Shown: positions 22,631 through 34,582, numbered from the stretch's first letter. The stretch: 64,000 nt of DNA from Silene conica (GCA_029255685.2 CM055315.2:46357705-46421704), one strand, 5' to 3'. A program made the numbers and translations. Notes: generated by a model not told the origin, from the sequence alone.

Positions 22631-24573
22631 GAAATAGACTCGATCTTAACTAATTGAATGATTTCAACCTCAGCGAGCGAAATTTACATGTAAGCCTAAA
22701 CCAATGCCAAGTACAAAATGAGAAAGTATTCAAATCATGCAAACGAGTTATGGAGTCGTCAAACTTGCAAACTGGAAACTATAGAGACTTATACCATGGA
22801 CTCTCGCGGTACGCTCGAGACACTCATGAAGCAAAGGGTGAGTATATGTAAAAGATAGGAAGAAGTAATTTTGTTGAGACACTCACCTAACTGCGACCCA
22901 TGAAAACATGCCTGCAATCTAACATGAACAAGAATTCTACAACTTTGTATAACAACCTCATTAAGTGACTTGGATACATGCAATTGAGGTAATGAAAGAT
23001 ATGTGAGGTAAAAGGTAAAAGTGGTTAAGATGTTTTTGGATATGTGGGGTTAGTGGCCAAGCTAGTAAAACCGGTTCCCAATAACATAATTCACAACTCT
23101 TGATATTAAGAAAGTGCTCTTTTGTAGCACAACTCTCACATTGTATAAGAAAGGACTCCCAAATATTTTTGAATGAAGTACGGGAGTGATAACAAATAAA
23201 AGAAAGGGATTTTTGGAACGAAATTTTGAATCCTAACACTGTCAGGTGGTCGGCCGACCTATTAAGGGGGTCGGTCGACTGACTTTCTGTGCTTTTTGCT
23301 TTTTTTTCGTTTTTTTTCGTTTTTCTTTTTCTGAATTTTTCTGTTCTTTTTCTTTTCTTTCTTTCTTTTCTTTCTTTCTTTTTCTATATCTTTTTGCTCA
23401 AGATAGCATATAAACCAAGATGCCTCAAAAGTTAAACCAAAGACCACAAATACTAGCTTGGAAGGGTAGGCTAAGTATGGGATGTAGTTTTGGGGGAATA
23501 AAAAGGCAATTTTGGCTATGTAAGGCTTATGGGTGAATAAGAGAAAAGGGATCCCGAATGCACGTACCAAGACTCACAAAACGAGATAGTAAAACAAGTA
23601 TATAGCAATTCAAGTTCATGTTTATGCATATTGATGTAACATGTTCCAAGGGGAGTACTACTCACATCCTAGACAACTGGTTTAAAGATGAAACCAGGAA
23701 ATAAAGCTCTAAATCTTAGAATGTATAGTAGGTTGCCAAGGTATAAGTCAAGTCTTAAGAAAAACAAGTTGACAAAAACTCGTAGATATGCAAGGCAAGG
23801 TAAAGGCATAAACATGTAAGATAGCTAAATCATCCTTGAAATACTCTCGTTCCGACTCGACCTATATGCTAAAATAAACGTGCATTTTTTTTTGAATTTT
23901 TGAATTATTTTTCATTTTTTGTATTTTTCTTTTGTATAGGTAAGGAAAATAAAGAAAAGAACAATGCAAGACAGAAATGCAATAAACGTGTGACATAATG
24001 CAATGCATGTGACACGAAACCATTCCCCAAACCAACCCGCACAATGTCCCCATTGTGCATTAGCCTAAGTAAAGGTTTCACAAAATTAAAGAAAAGATGC
24101 AATAAAAAAAACCAAGGAAAAACTGGAAAGAACTCACTGGATTATGAAGCGCATGAGAAAAACCTCCCCAAACCAGCGTAAGCTGGGAGGTTTTGGTGGC
24201 TAGCAGTGCCACTCAAGTACCCAAGATGGTTGCATGATTCCCGAGGAAGAAACGAACAGGCTGTGACGGACGGGCAGGTCGACCGACCCATGTATTAGGT
24301 CGACCGACCTCTCTGCTGCACAGCACCCTTCTTTTCTTCGGAAATAACTTGTATTAACCAAGTCATTCTTCTTTAAACCTGAAAAATTATCATATATGCG
24401 CCTAACAAATGCGCGAGATCCCAGAACCAAGTCTAAAAGTCTTAACTACGCAACAAAAGCAAAAATTGTCCTAAAAAAAAAACTTAAAGCAAGCAAACTA
24501 GAAAGTCTTAACAAAACAAAGGAACAAAAATTGTCTTTAGAAAAAAAAAACAGAGACGAGCAAAAAGAAGAAG
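22631..24573 (-). other. Non-coding interior of the Athila-type element
   Basis: About 1.9 kb with no credible gene. It holds two palindrome boxes and a T/C-rich tract at about 23290-23390. Two further CCCCAAACCA motifs (about 24025 and 24167, plus strand) resemble the polypurine tract when read on the minus strand. The first lies beside a small inverted repeat, ACAATGTCCCCATTGT. Confidence 0.7.
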
Positions 24574-24834
24574 TCATCCGCGAAGGATTTGGCGTTTCTT
24601 TGACCAAGGGCTCTGACTACAGGCTACTCCTTCAGCTATGGTGATTTGGGTAGATGAGTTTCTCTCCACCATGTAGATGGGTGGGTCATCATCCATAGCT
24701 CTAGCCATCCATCTCCCGGGGTTGTCGACTCCCAAGTCGTGGGCCGACACTTTCCTCGGTTTCTTCTTCTTAGGGCTCTTTTCTTCAGCCAAATGATCAC
24801 TTGTTTGAGTGATCTCGTTCTCTACATTATTTGA
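24574..24834 (-). pseudogene. Lysine-rich small ORF after the gag-like frame
   Basis: About 86 codons with no ATG, in a different frame from the preceding acidic ORF and overlapping its end. It contains AEEKSPKKKKPRKVSAHDLG, a basic cluster resembling a nuclear-localisation signal, then a segment with WMARAMDDDPPIYMVE. It is probably the frame-shifted continuation of the upstream ORF; the switch falls near a degenerate palindrome box. No family recognised. Confidence 0.35.
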
Positions 24835-25648
24835 TCGAGTAAGTGGGTACTACTCGATCGAGAACATCTCTCTTCCTACCGCTTATAGACTCTGTCACTA
24901 GTGTTGCAATTTCTGGAGCATCCAAATCAGCCTCCTGAACGAGAGTTTCACCTGCACATGCCTCAAAACACATCAAAGCCTCCGAAGGATCCTTTGTGAA
25001 GGATCCTTGTACATAACATTCACTAATATTATTAAAAACATCAGAAATGTCAATAGAAGAATCCTGCAAAAAACAAGGTTCATCAACCGAGGGTTCGAAC
25101 GTGTTAGGAACATGTTCATTACTAACACCTACAAAAATAGGTTGGTCAGTCAAGGGGTGAAGGTCTAACTCATTGGCTGTATCTAGATCCAAGTCAGTAT
25201 CATCAACGGGGAGGGAGAGGGAATCAAGTAACCTATCATTCTCATCCTTAAGAATGAGCGACTCTTCAGTAATGGGTGTGATGGGATCACACTCGACAGA
25301 AATATCCGGGTTACTAATATCAACGCCCTCATACCTCTCCAAGATTTTTTTGAACTGATGCTCCAACATTAATTTCTCCAAATGATACGGATACGGGACC
25401 ACAATGCTTGTCGAGGAATCGGCAAGCCTTGGCTCTTTTAACTTCAGAATCTTCGTTGAGTCATTGACGAGAGGAGAGACAGGTAGCTCAGGAGGCGAAT
25501 CCACAATCTGCTCAGGAACCCTGGTCGGTCGACCTGGTATAGCGGTCGGTCGACCAGATGCTATATTATCGGAATTTTTCTGTTTTGTAGATACTGATCT
25601 CACGTCAGGTGTCGAGGTCGGTCGACCTACGGTAGTGGTCGGTCGACC
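24827..25648 (-). CDS. Acidic ORF in frame with gag, behind a TGA
   Basis: The reading frame of the gag-like ORF continues without shift after its TGA for 273 more codons. The first residues are two GRPT repeats seven codons apart (GRPTTTVGRPT), encoded by a palindrome box; a second GRPT pair follows, encoded by another box. The rest is rich in Asp, Glu and Ser (NELDLHPLTDQPIFVGV, NISECYVQGSF) with no recognised domain, zinc knuckle or protease motif. It ends VVPTYSIK. The TGA may be a recent mutation or a recoded stop; nothing visible decides between them. It could be a lineage-specific C-terminal gag extension. Confidence 0.5.
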   Translation of the reverse strand, partial: GRPTTTVGRPTSTPDVRSVSTKQKNSDNIASGRPTAIPGRPTRVPEQIVDSPPELPVSPLVNDSTKILKLKEPRLADSSTSIVVPYPYHLEKLMLEHQFKKILERYEGVDISNPDISVECDPITPITEESLILKDENDRLLDSLSLPVDDTDLDLDTANELDLHPLTDQPIFVGVSNEHVPNTFEPSVDEPCFLQDSSIDISDVFNNISECYVQGSFTKDPSEALMCFEACAGETLVQEADLDAPEIATLVTESISGRKRDVLDRVVPTYSIK

Positions 25649-26434
25649 TCATGACCTGTGCACGGGATTAATGTCTTCGTCCTGAACATCAGCAGAATCA
25701 TCCTCTGGGGTTGGTCCCTCATAAGCTTTCTCAAGTTCTTCGGAACGGGCGTTATTGGATGTTTCAAGTGTGGCAACATGACTGATTTCAATACTTGTTT
25801 TCAGCGAATTCCCACGTGAATTTCCCTTTTCAGTTCTATGAACCGCCAACTCCTCAATAAAGTCCCAACCCTTGTCATAAGCTACATTATGAAATCCGCC
25901 GTTTGTAAGGATGGTTCTGTAGTCATCACACAAAGAGTCATAGAATTGGTTGCAAAGGTACCACTCCTCAAAGCCGTGGTGAGGAACGGATCGAACCAAC
26001 TCCTTAAAACGGGCCCACGCTTCATGAAATTCCTCATCAGATCCTTGCCGGAACATAAAAATTTGAACTCTCATAGCATTGGTTTTCGCTGGCGAAATGT
26101 ACTGTTTGCAAAAAGCTAATGCCAGAGATGTCCAATCTGTAACTCCAGCTGCTACCCTATCAAGGTAGCGAATCCATTGACGCGCAGAATCTTTCAAGGA
26201 TAAAAGAAACAACGTCTCCTTAACCTCATCTTGCGCTACTCCAGCCGGTACGGCTATGGAACAACAATAATCTGTAAATAGCTCCAAATGCTTTAAAGGA
26301 TCTTCATCCGGTAGACCTGCAAAATGTTTTTGCTCCACCAATTCGATATGGGAAAGTTGAATTTCATAGGAGAGAGTAAATCCCTGGGGAAGGTGGTGTG
26401 CTGCTGGCTGAAGATTATCGGAAATAGTAGACAT
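25649..26434 (-). CDS. gag: Athila-type gag-like protein
   Basis: 261 codons from the ATG at 26434 to TGA at 25649; the frame is also open for nine codons upstream. The central region has the retrotransposon gag core: KHLELFTDYC, LFLLSLKDSARQWIRYLD, then TSLALAFCKQYISPAKTNAM and FHEAWARFKELVRSVPHHGF, followed by WYLCNQFYDSL. This spacing is typical of Athila/Tat gag proteins, which form the nucleocapsid. The C-terminal 60 residues are acidic and low-complexity. It lies about 150 bp from the primer-binding site, as expected for gag. Confidence 0.85.
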   Translation of the reverse strand: MSTISDNLQPAAHHLPQGFTLSYEIQLSHIELVEQKHFAGLPDEDPLKHLELFTDYCCSIAVPAGVAQDEVKETLFLLSLKDSARQWIRYLDRVAAGVTDWTSLALAFCKQYISPAKTNAMRVQIFMFRQGSDEEFHEAWARFKELVRSVPHHGFEEWYLCNQFYDSLCDDYRTILTNGGFHNVAYDKGWDFIEELAVHRTEKGNSRGNSLKTSIEISHVATLETSNNARSEELEKAYEGPTPEDDSADVQDEDINPVHRS

Positions 26435-26588
26435 GATTGCAATAGCACTGAGAGTACTCAAGTCTTCCTCACAAAAACCTGTCTTCTAAAGCAAAACTAG
26501 AAGAAAAGGTAAGTAACCGTCTTAAGGAACCGAAGTTCCTTAAGACAAGGAAAATAAACTGAAAACTAACAAACAAAATTATACCGTC

Positions 26589-26606
26589 TCCCCGGCAACG
26601 GCGTCA
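26589..26606 (-). other. Primer-binding site of the Athila-type element
   Basis: The minus strand reads TGACGCCGTTGCCGGGGA, next to the 5' LTR. It differs at one base from TGGCGCCGTTGCCGGGGA, a primer site I know from Athila-type elements (tRNA-Asp assignment from memory). Confidence 0.8.
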
Positions 26607-26611
26607 AAATT

Positions 26612-28056
26612 TGACACCCGTCGTTGAGGGGTGCCAAAGATAAGATTTTTAAAACCTCAGCTTAAACTAGATAGGATAAGTCAAGGGTCGAACCACAAGG
26701 AGACAAGGTTAATTATGTTTGCGAATTTAAAGTCTATTATAAGTAACCAAAAAGAGGGGGTTATATTAAGGGTTGAACTAACAACTAAAAGATCAAAATA
26801 AACAAGAGAAACAAAATAAGGTAAAAAGGAGATTAGGAACTTTGGTTCCCCATGGTTAAAACAAGTCAATGAAAGGTAAAATAACCAAATAACACAACCC
26901 CAAGGAACAAAGAATAAACCTTTAGGTCAATATTCTACCCAATCCTTCCGGTCTTAGGGTTCCTAGAAAAGCACTAAACTTTCGTTCATATGGCAATCCC
27001 AAAGTTGTTGTTAAACTAATCCTAATAATCTTTCAATCCTAAGGATTAGTTTACCAACAATAATGGGGGATTGGTAATTCAGTCATTAAACTATCAAAAT
27101 CAAATCTTTACCATGGTTCCTCTAATTCCTAATCACAAGAATTAGCTATGCATACTTTTAATTATGGAACTAACAATAACAAGAACTAAGAACATTAAAG
27201 GAATCAACATAATTAAAGATGACAATAAAGTTGAAAACATGAATTGAGAAACAACAATAAGATGAACAACAAGATTAAATTAAAAGGAAAGATTAATTGT
27301 AGCAAACTTACAACTTAATTGGAATTAAGAACAAAAGATGAAAACTTGGAATAAAATCTCTTTCTAACTATGGAGGTTTCTCTAATTGGGGCTGCTTGAC
27401 CTAATTTTCGAGTTTAGGTCTCCTTAAATAAGTTCTCATTACAAGATTAGGAGAAAAGTCCGTAATAAAAATCGCGGAAACACAGTCGCCTGGTCGGTCG
27501 ACCTACTTTTGGGTCGGTCGACCTCTTAATGACCTAATAACTTAAATGGGCTTTGCGGAAACTTCTGGGTCCGCGCTGAGGTCGGTCGACCTACTTTGTG
27601 GGTCGGTCGACCTGATTGTCGGGACTGCAGCGCGCGTCGATCTTAAAACAGCTGCCATTTCTTCGTTACTCATCGTAATCAAGCGATTCTTACGGCGTTG
27701 GAAAGCTAAGAGGATAATATTTCACCTCCAACTGGAATCACTCCATTATCAGCTCTAGAACTCGAGATGTAGCCATTTGAAACAGGCTGCAACATCGTGG
27801 ATCGATTCTTTGCTTGTTAAAGCTATCTTCAGGCCTTGAAATGTGCGCTAGGCTTCGTTCCTTCTTGTCCTTAGTCATGAAAAATCCCGAGGGCATAAAT
27901 TTGGTATAAAATCGTCCCTTTTTCGCATAAATCTGCAAAAGAGCATAAAAATACGAAAGTAGACAATTGTTGGGAAATAAATGCTAAAACATAGTAAATG
28001 AGCGACAAAATGCGTGTAAAAATAGATGTAAAACATCATAAAATAGGCACGCATCA
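26612..28056 (-). repeat. 5' LTR of the Athila-type element
   Basis: Nearly identical to the other LTR, with intact TG...CA termini. One palindrome box has a spacer one base shorter than in the partner LTR. Confidence 0.9.
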
Positions 28057-28061
28057 CAATC

Positions 28062-28666
28062 CTAGTGACTAATCCGTCGCAGACCACAACAGTCTTGACC
28101 TTCTTCCCAATCCCACCCCAATACTGGGCTACGAGGTAAGAAATGTTAAGCACAAACGTGGTACGTGAATCGATGTTCAGGTACCTAGCTAAAATTGCTA
28201 GCTCAGTGTTGGTGATGTTATTGGGCTCAGATCGCCCAAAAATAGTCCCCCCTAAGAGTCGGAAAAAGTAGCGCGGGGCAGGTACATGGACATGGGCACT
28301 CTTCCGAGTAGTGTACTCGATGTGAGAAAGAGCGACCCAAAGCTGAGGGACGAGCCTCCTAGGAGGCTCTAGGGATCCATCACTAACGAGGCCTAGTACC
28401 TCCCCAAACCTGGCTAAGGTCTAGTCATGCGACTCGTTAAGAGTCTAAAGGAAATACAGCGACTATTGTGGTCCTGCCTATAACAGTCAGAGTCAAAGGA
28501 GAAGGAGCGGAAAAACTCATAGGTAAAACGGTCTAAAGTGAGCTCCTCCATCCGGAAGAGGCCTGACATCCCCGTCCCGTTCCAGAGACTACAAACCTCC
28601 TCATAAATACCTAGGGTCTCTAGGTCAATCCGTGCGAGGAAACGGGTAGGAGTAAGAGGAACAGGT
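28062..28666 (-). pseudogene. Athila ORF1-like gene, middle part
   Basis: The minus strand encodes a continuous-looking segment: PTRFLARIDLETLGIYEEV, MEELTLDRFTYEFFRSFS, then TLARFGEVLGLV, HVPAPRYFFRLLGGTIFGR and LVAQYWGGIGKKVKTVVVCD. One frame change (near 28440) and one TAG codon before TLARF break it. At both ends the frame continues into the flanking fragments once the inserted elements and duplicated targets are removed. The pattern recalls the plant ATHILA ORF1 family; that is recognition from memory only. Confidence 0.55.
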
Positions 28667-29061
28667 AAAAGTGTAACATCTCACGTTTCTTAAGTGTTAC
28701 TTGTGATTGTTCACGCTTGCTACGTGATTCTTTACCGTTATGGTGTGGTGAACTTCAGGACGAAGTTCATTTTAAGGGGGGAAGACTGTAATACCTCGTA
28801 TTTTATTTTAATAATTATTGGTTATATCGACGTGTTGTTGGTCTTTTCAACGTTTATATTCGATAATTTATTTATCGAATACGTGTTTCTATGCTTTATA
28901 TGTTATTAGTGTAATATCGGGTTTGAGTATTAGTTATTGGATCACGTTTTAAGCAAGTGTTTTGGGCCTCGAATTGTGTGCAACCAAAACAGCCCAAAAC
29001 CGAAAAACATACACCTTGACACAAACACACTCAGAATCACCCTCTGCCGTCCCCTATCAAA

Positions 29062-29088
29062 CCCCCCCCCCCCCCCCCCCCCCCCCCC
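29062..29088 (+). repeat. Poly-C run
   Basis: A 27-base homopolymer of C within the solo LTR. It makes an apparent proline-rich frame that I do not regard as coding. Its exact length may be uncertain in the assembly. Confidence 0.9.
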
Positions 29089-29533
29089 GCCCTCAAAAAC
29101 CCTAGCTCTGTTGGAATCGAAAACCGCAGAAGACCCTCATCTTTTAGCCGCCACTTCAGAGCACCAGTAGGGAGTTTCACACGGTGGGTAAGGGGGAGTA
29201 AGGTCTGTCGTTTTCATCAGAGAAACAGGTATGTACACACGTTACTTCTCTGTTGTTGCACACTCTTCTCTTTCGATTCACCATTTTCGATCTAAAGAAC
29301 ACGTTTTTAATCTCTGGTCTTTATTTAAAAATTATCTAGGGTGTGTTGTAGTCGTATGGTGACCATAGTATGTTGTCCTTCACCACCCTCGACCACCGTG
29401 TAGGGTGTTTCGTGCTACCAGTCGCAAAAACAGAGTTTCTGGGCATACGTTTAATGAGTGTTTTTGGATAACATTCTGACTTTGTGTAATAGGTGGGTTA
29501 GGGTCTTTGTATCGTTTATTAGTCAAGGTTTAT

Positions 29534-30676
29534 TGTAACACCCCATTTATTCAAGAGCCTTAGCAAGACATTCTCGGATAAATAGAGCTGTTACCGTCTC
29601 GGAAAATCCGAGGTAGTGAAATAACAAAGTAAAACAATACAAAGTACTTTACATAAAACCGATAGAATTTAAACTTTGATGTTACAGAGACTACATGTAA
29701 GAATAAAAGTACAACTGACGACTACTCTATATGTGATGTAGATCTAAGTCGGTCCCAAGTCCGCATCTCTCATTCCCGTCCCAGCTCCTAGCTCAACTGT
29801 CTCTTTCCTGTAGAATCTACTCCCCATTCCGGATCATCGTAGGTGTCACAAGAATACACAGGGTCAACCGCGAGGTTGAGTAGGTAAAACAGATAAAACA
29901 TAAATAACAGTAGAAACGTATCCTCCTCCATCTCCATATCATTCGATCATCCACCACACCTCCATCATCTCATCACACCTCCCATCACATCACACCTCCC
30001 ATCACATCACACCTCCCATGGCCATATCACAAGTCCCATATCACAAGACCCATATCACAAGACCCGTATCACAAGACCCATTTCACATCTCCGTTCTCCA
30101 CAATAAGCAGTAATAAGCAATCAATCACAATATAACTCAATTAAATAGATAAATCAGATACTGAGTGTCCTCATGTCAGATTACAACCACGGTCATAAAT
30201 ATTCCCCTACCTCAAAACTGCAGAAGATAGTGGCAAATGGGCAACTTCTATTAAAAGTGTTCCACCCGGAAACCTCCACCGTCCTTAAGAGTCAAATCGA
30301 ACACTGTACGCTAGCCTACAACCACCGTGCTCAGCCTCCCTTCCTTCGCTGACGTGACGGCTAGGGTTTTGTGTGATAAAACTTGTATTAGGGTAGGGTT
30401 TAGGGATGAGAAAGTGCTGCTAAATATGACGGCTGTAAGGTGTTTGCAGCGTGTGTTTGTAAGCTAGTGTGCGCTTCTTTTCTCTTATTTCACGAAAACC
30501 AACCCAACTCGAACCCCTCTTGGTCTAATGTTCGAACCCCACGAAGCACGCAAATTCGAAATACACAAATCCTCATATAGCAATACAACCAAGAGTTACT
30601 AATAACAAAAACGATAGGTACGAATAAAATATCGTGATCCCATAAAAACTATGTTTAAAAAAAACGGGTTATTACA
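29534..30676 (-). repeat. 3' LTR of the LARD
   Basis: Contains a short CATCACA-type tandem tract (about 29955-30085) conserved in the partner and recognisable in the solo LTR. Bounded by the purine tract on its right. Confidence 0.88.
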
Positions 30677-30691
30677 GTCTTTCCCCCTTAA
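30677..30691 (-). other. Polypurine tract of the LARD
   Basis: The minus strand reads TTTAAGGGGGAAAGAC directly before TGTAATAACC. A second, similar tract (AAGGGGGATAGAA) followed by TGTAATATC lies further inside, with its LTR-like start at 30839. Confidence 0.8.
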
Positions 30692-33600
30692 AATGAACTT
30701 CGTCCCGAAGTTCACCCCACTCATAACGTAGTCAGACTACCCACAAGACTACTCAATCAATCATGTTAAAACATGGGATGTCACATTTAAGCAAGCAAGA
30801 ACCTTCACAAGTGACGCTTAAGAAACGCGAGATATTACATTCTATCCCCCTTAAGAAAACTTTGTCCCCAAAGTTTAATACACAACTGCAACACATGCTA
30901 CTTCAACAACCACGATATAGCGCAACATACACAGCAGATTTATCAAGTATATTTAAACAATCATGACACAGCAATTAGCCATGTCAGAGCATCTAGTCAT
31001 ATCGTAAGCTAATTAGATTTTACAATCCTATCCTCCTTAAAACATGGTTACGTCCCCGTAACCCCGTAAACATCCTAACTCGTTACCCCTTCTTACTCAT
31101 TACTTTACCACATAAAATCTAACTCTAAGTAACCAAGTATCGCCCTCATCGTCGCATCTAAGACCAAAGACAAGAGGTGAGTGAACTGACGGAATAAAAC
31201 CGCAATCAATACTTCCGTCTCCATATCGATTTCAAACTCGAGATATAACTCACTAACCAAGGTCACACTGGGTCGTAAACATATCATGGCACAACGGCCT
31301 AATAACTCATATCTCAAAACCAGTAACCAATTTCAATATCAATACTGTCAAATGTCCCATGAAAGAAACTGCTCAACACTTAGAGAGTGAAACTCTAAGC
31401 TACTCACCCACGAGTCAAGGTCAAAGAATGAGACAACCCGATAAGACACTGAACTGTAATCTCAACACAACATCATCCATGGTTTTGCTCTAGACTCACG
31501 AACAACTCAATCTCCTCATTACTTACCGTCCAATTTCATTGACATATTTGTATGTATACTTATCATTCCACAACTCATAAGATAAGAATCAGGACGTTAT
31601 ACCAACCCAACCTAATACAAAACCCGTATGCACAAACAACTAATCAATTACCAAAAGTTTACCGTTTCCACAACTCAACCCGACTCATAAACAAAAGGAT
31701 CATCTTATCAATAGGAATTATTAACTATCAAAATAGAATAATAATTGTTAATATTCAACTCAAATAAGCACTCGTAAAAGGGTCGAACAATAAAAAGGTA
31801 GTAGGGTCGGTAGGATCGTGTTACGCAGTAAAACAGATTCGGACTAGATAACACTCATATACCCTTGAAATTTGTCACAAATTTAATATACTAACAACAC
31901 TGTAAACAATTAAGAAGTTGTAGTTCACACTTGACAATTTAAATGTTTCATGCTCATAAACATATTAGAGAAGCAAATCCTATTTTAGGAAAGGGCATAG
32001 CGCAAAAATTAACGTAATTAACATGGAACATTGACATATTTCCCAAGACATACATAACTCATAGACTCACAAGGTCGTTTAACATCCCCAGATATAAATT
32101 AGTTACAAAAAAAAATCACTTAGGTTCATTTCCGCCCACTCATATTACATCCTTTATCATGAGGCTATAATTATATATGACTTGCACAATAAGGGTTTTA
32201 TACAATGCGCAGCTATTAAACATTCAAGCAGGATTTCATCTACGCATAGCTACAGGATTGTCATTTTGCAACCAATCACCATAGTTATAAAACATCAAGC
32301 TTAGAACTGGTTTATCATTTTGAAAATATTTTGAAATGTTTGAGACATTGGAAGGGTTGTTTGTGACAAAATAAATACGTGTCAAAGACAATTCACAAGT
32401 TACAGCTTGAAACAAGGCTACACAGAGGTATTATGACTCTTCTTTATTAAGTCATTGTTCTACTCACCCATGAATTATGAAAATTTTAACGATATAAGTA
32501 ACAATCACAAGGCTAATACTTCCCTAAATCGTATGTCAACAATTAATAACTTACACATCGTGATCAGATTCTAAATATAACAATATGCAATTCACTGTAT
32601 GGTATAACAATATACTTGGAAAAGTTATACAGATTATAATCACAGGAAACTAGACAGTGATAAACCATCAACATCCGAAAGAACATCAACCAGATTCCCA
32701 TTAATCAAATAATCACAATTACGTATAACTATTAGATTATCCTATCATGCCGATAAACTGACCAGTCGAATTTCATTATGTCACCAGGCAGGACTCTTCT
32801 CAGATAAACAAGCTTTTGCCATCACATACAAGTAGCACGATATTATTTTAAGGTCGTAACATTTTACGTATAATTGAAACAATTCTATATTAAACTTGAC
32901 GAAATAAACAAGGTCACGCTATCATATAGTGAGGGTTCATACTCATACTATACACCTATTACTCATGTTACTAATGTCATAACAGGATATCACGTGGCCA
33001 CATCACATAAACGACGTTTGATTAACTTTTATATGAAACTTTTATATCTCACGCTTTCAACAACGAAACATTACACAGCAACTCACTAAGTCATAAATAA
33101 ATAACAGTTTAACTAACGTACGATCGATCATAGTTTTTAGAAAATATAAAGGGCTAGCTAATCATAGGAAAAGAATCGAATGCATATCTCACGCTTTCAA
33201 CAATAAAACATTCTGAACAAGAATTTTACAGCAATTCAACAGGAAATTAGGCAGCTTGCAAGAATCACAACTAAATAACGACTCTTTAAGAATTACATGG
33301 CCTATCATCTTGAAAACATAAACGCATACTCTGAACAGTAGAGGTAGAATTATGCATAAACAATAACCAAGTCTTAAATAATTTCTTTACAAAAAGATGG
33401 GTCAAACGGAACTGTGCAGCAACAATCTAACCACGGTCAATTAAAAGATTTATTTCCCTCAAATTATAACTCTTATTAACATGGACCAACAGCGTTGTTA
33501 CACCAACTCAAGAGGTTGTCATGCATAAAGTTTTCACACTCAAATATGGAACACATTTAAGATAGTATCCTGTACAAACAAGGTAACATCCAGGAAACTT

Positions 33601-34566
33601 ATTAAAACAATTTGGTTCTTTTATAACTTCACATTGCTACCTCGAAATTCAACCATTCTTTTTCTGAAACATGTTGACATATCATTGGGGCATAAACATC
33701 ACTTGTACCGTAATAACATTCATTTCTCATTACTACTATACTCGTTATCTGGATCACGGTGAAGATTTCAAATCTGAAAGTAGGATCAACTAATTAACTT
33801 GATGGTTATACATGTGTTTCTAAAGAAGCTAGTTTCTACTAATGCATAAACATAACTTATCAAGGTACTGAAATATAAACTAGAAGTTACTATGAGGTCC
33901 CATATTGATTACGAACTTCACAACAACTTAAAACACGTAATAGGCATAAAATCTCGAGTACGATATAGGCAACACATATCTATATTCATTCATGGCTTAT
34001 GGAAATACATTCTGCATATTACTAGACATGGATTACTTTAACGTATAATTATAAGGTCAACTGAATTACTCATCCCTACAAGGAGTTAAACAGCAGGGTC
34101 ATATACTAACGATGGTCATTCAAATACCAGATAATCATATGAACATTTCAAAATACTGAAATCATATGGTTACACCATTCTTAGCTATTGCTCAACAATT
34201 ATGCATCCATCCACTTGGGTTATCAATTAAATCATCCAACTCGATCCACATTTCATATCTCACATATCCTTCTAATACACGACACTAATGATAACTCACA
34301 TTTTACTTACCTCATTGTTCACCTGCAAGAATGTTAGTACAAAAATCATAACCAGGTCGCTATATAGATATATATTCTCCCCCACTCTTCAGTTACTCTC
34401 ATTGGGTTCCCGAGACAGAACCGAAAGGGCCCAGGTTTGGTGTGAGGGGACCCCTAACTCATCCCGTTCCTTTTTGGGGCTCCTATCAGTTTCATCTCGG
34501 GGTTCATTTTATTACACTCTTCCTACGTTCATTTTTATTCATTTGGTTTAGGCATGAGCATCGTTT
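30692..34566 (-). other. Non-coding interior of the LARD
   Basis: AT-rich, with no open frame longer than about 90 codons on either strand and no gag or pol motif. Nothing else recognised. Confidence 0.8.
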
Positions 34567-34579
34567 GGCTCTGATACCA
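34567..34579 (-). other. Primer-binding site of the LARD
   Basis: The minus strand reads TGGTATCAGAGCC three bases from the 5' LTR, an exact initiator tRNA-Met type site. Confidence 0.9.
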
Positions 34580-34582
34580 CTT

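Larger units (their letters stand above)
22027..25648. repeat. Paired 12-bp palindrome boxes, 21-bp pitch
   Basis: Six boxes, each with two copies of GGTCG-NN-CGACC (12 bp, 5-bp inverted arms) starting 21 bp apart, hence a 9-bp spacer. Starts are 22027/22048, 22116/22137, 23248/23269, 24277/24298 (opposite orientation), 25523/25544 and 25616/25637. The spacers are all different. The right LTR repeats the first two at 27492/27512 (one base shorter) and 27580/27601. Boxes lie in LTR, non-coding and coding DNA alike. A degenerate relative with TTTGATCGAG and CTCGATCGAG sits at about 24829-24863 with 23-bp pitch. Confidence 0.9.
21147..28056 (-). mobile_element. Athila-type non-autonomous LTR retrotransposon with gag-like ORF
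   Basis: Two LTRs of 1448 and 1445 bp flank 4.0 kb of internal sequence. CAATC lies on both sides (21142-21146 and 28057-28061) and is a perfect target-site duplication. On the minus strand, LTRs start TGATGCGTGCC and end GGGTGTCA. The primer-binding site reads TGACGCCGTTGCCGGGGA, one base from a motif common in Athila-type elements. The purine-rich tract near the 3' LTR (GGTTTGGTTTGGGGAATT) is also typical of that lineage. The interior encodes a gag-like protein but no protease, reverse transcriptase or integrase, so it must be a non-autonomous derivative. The LTRs are very similar, implying a fairly recent insertion. Confidence 0.9.

Noticed and set aside
23262-23570. Lys-rich 102-codon minus-strand frame
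   Set aside because: It is the translation of a T/C-rich tract in a non-coding region, with no other support.
22027-25648. Paired palindromes considered as a CRISPR-like array
   Set aside because: Boxes are far apart, repeats are 12 bp, there are no regular spacers of CRISPR length, and the setting is a plant retrotransposon.
28937-29170. Proline-rich frame
   Set aside because: Created by the 27-base poly-C run inside an LTR.
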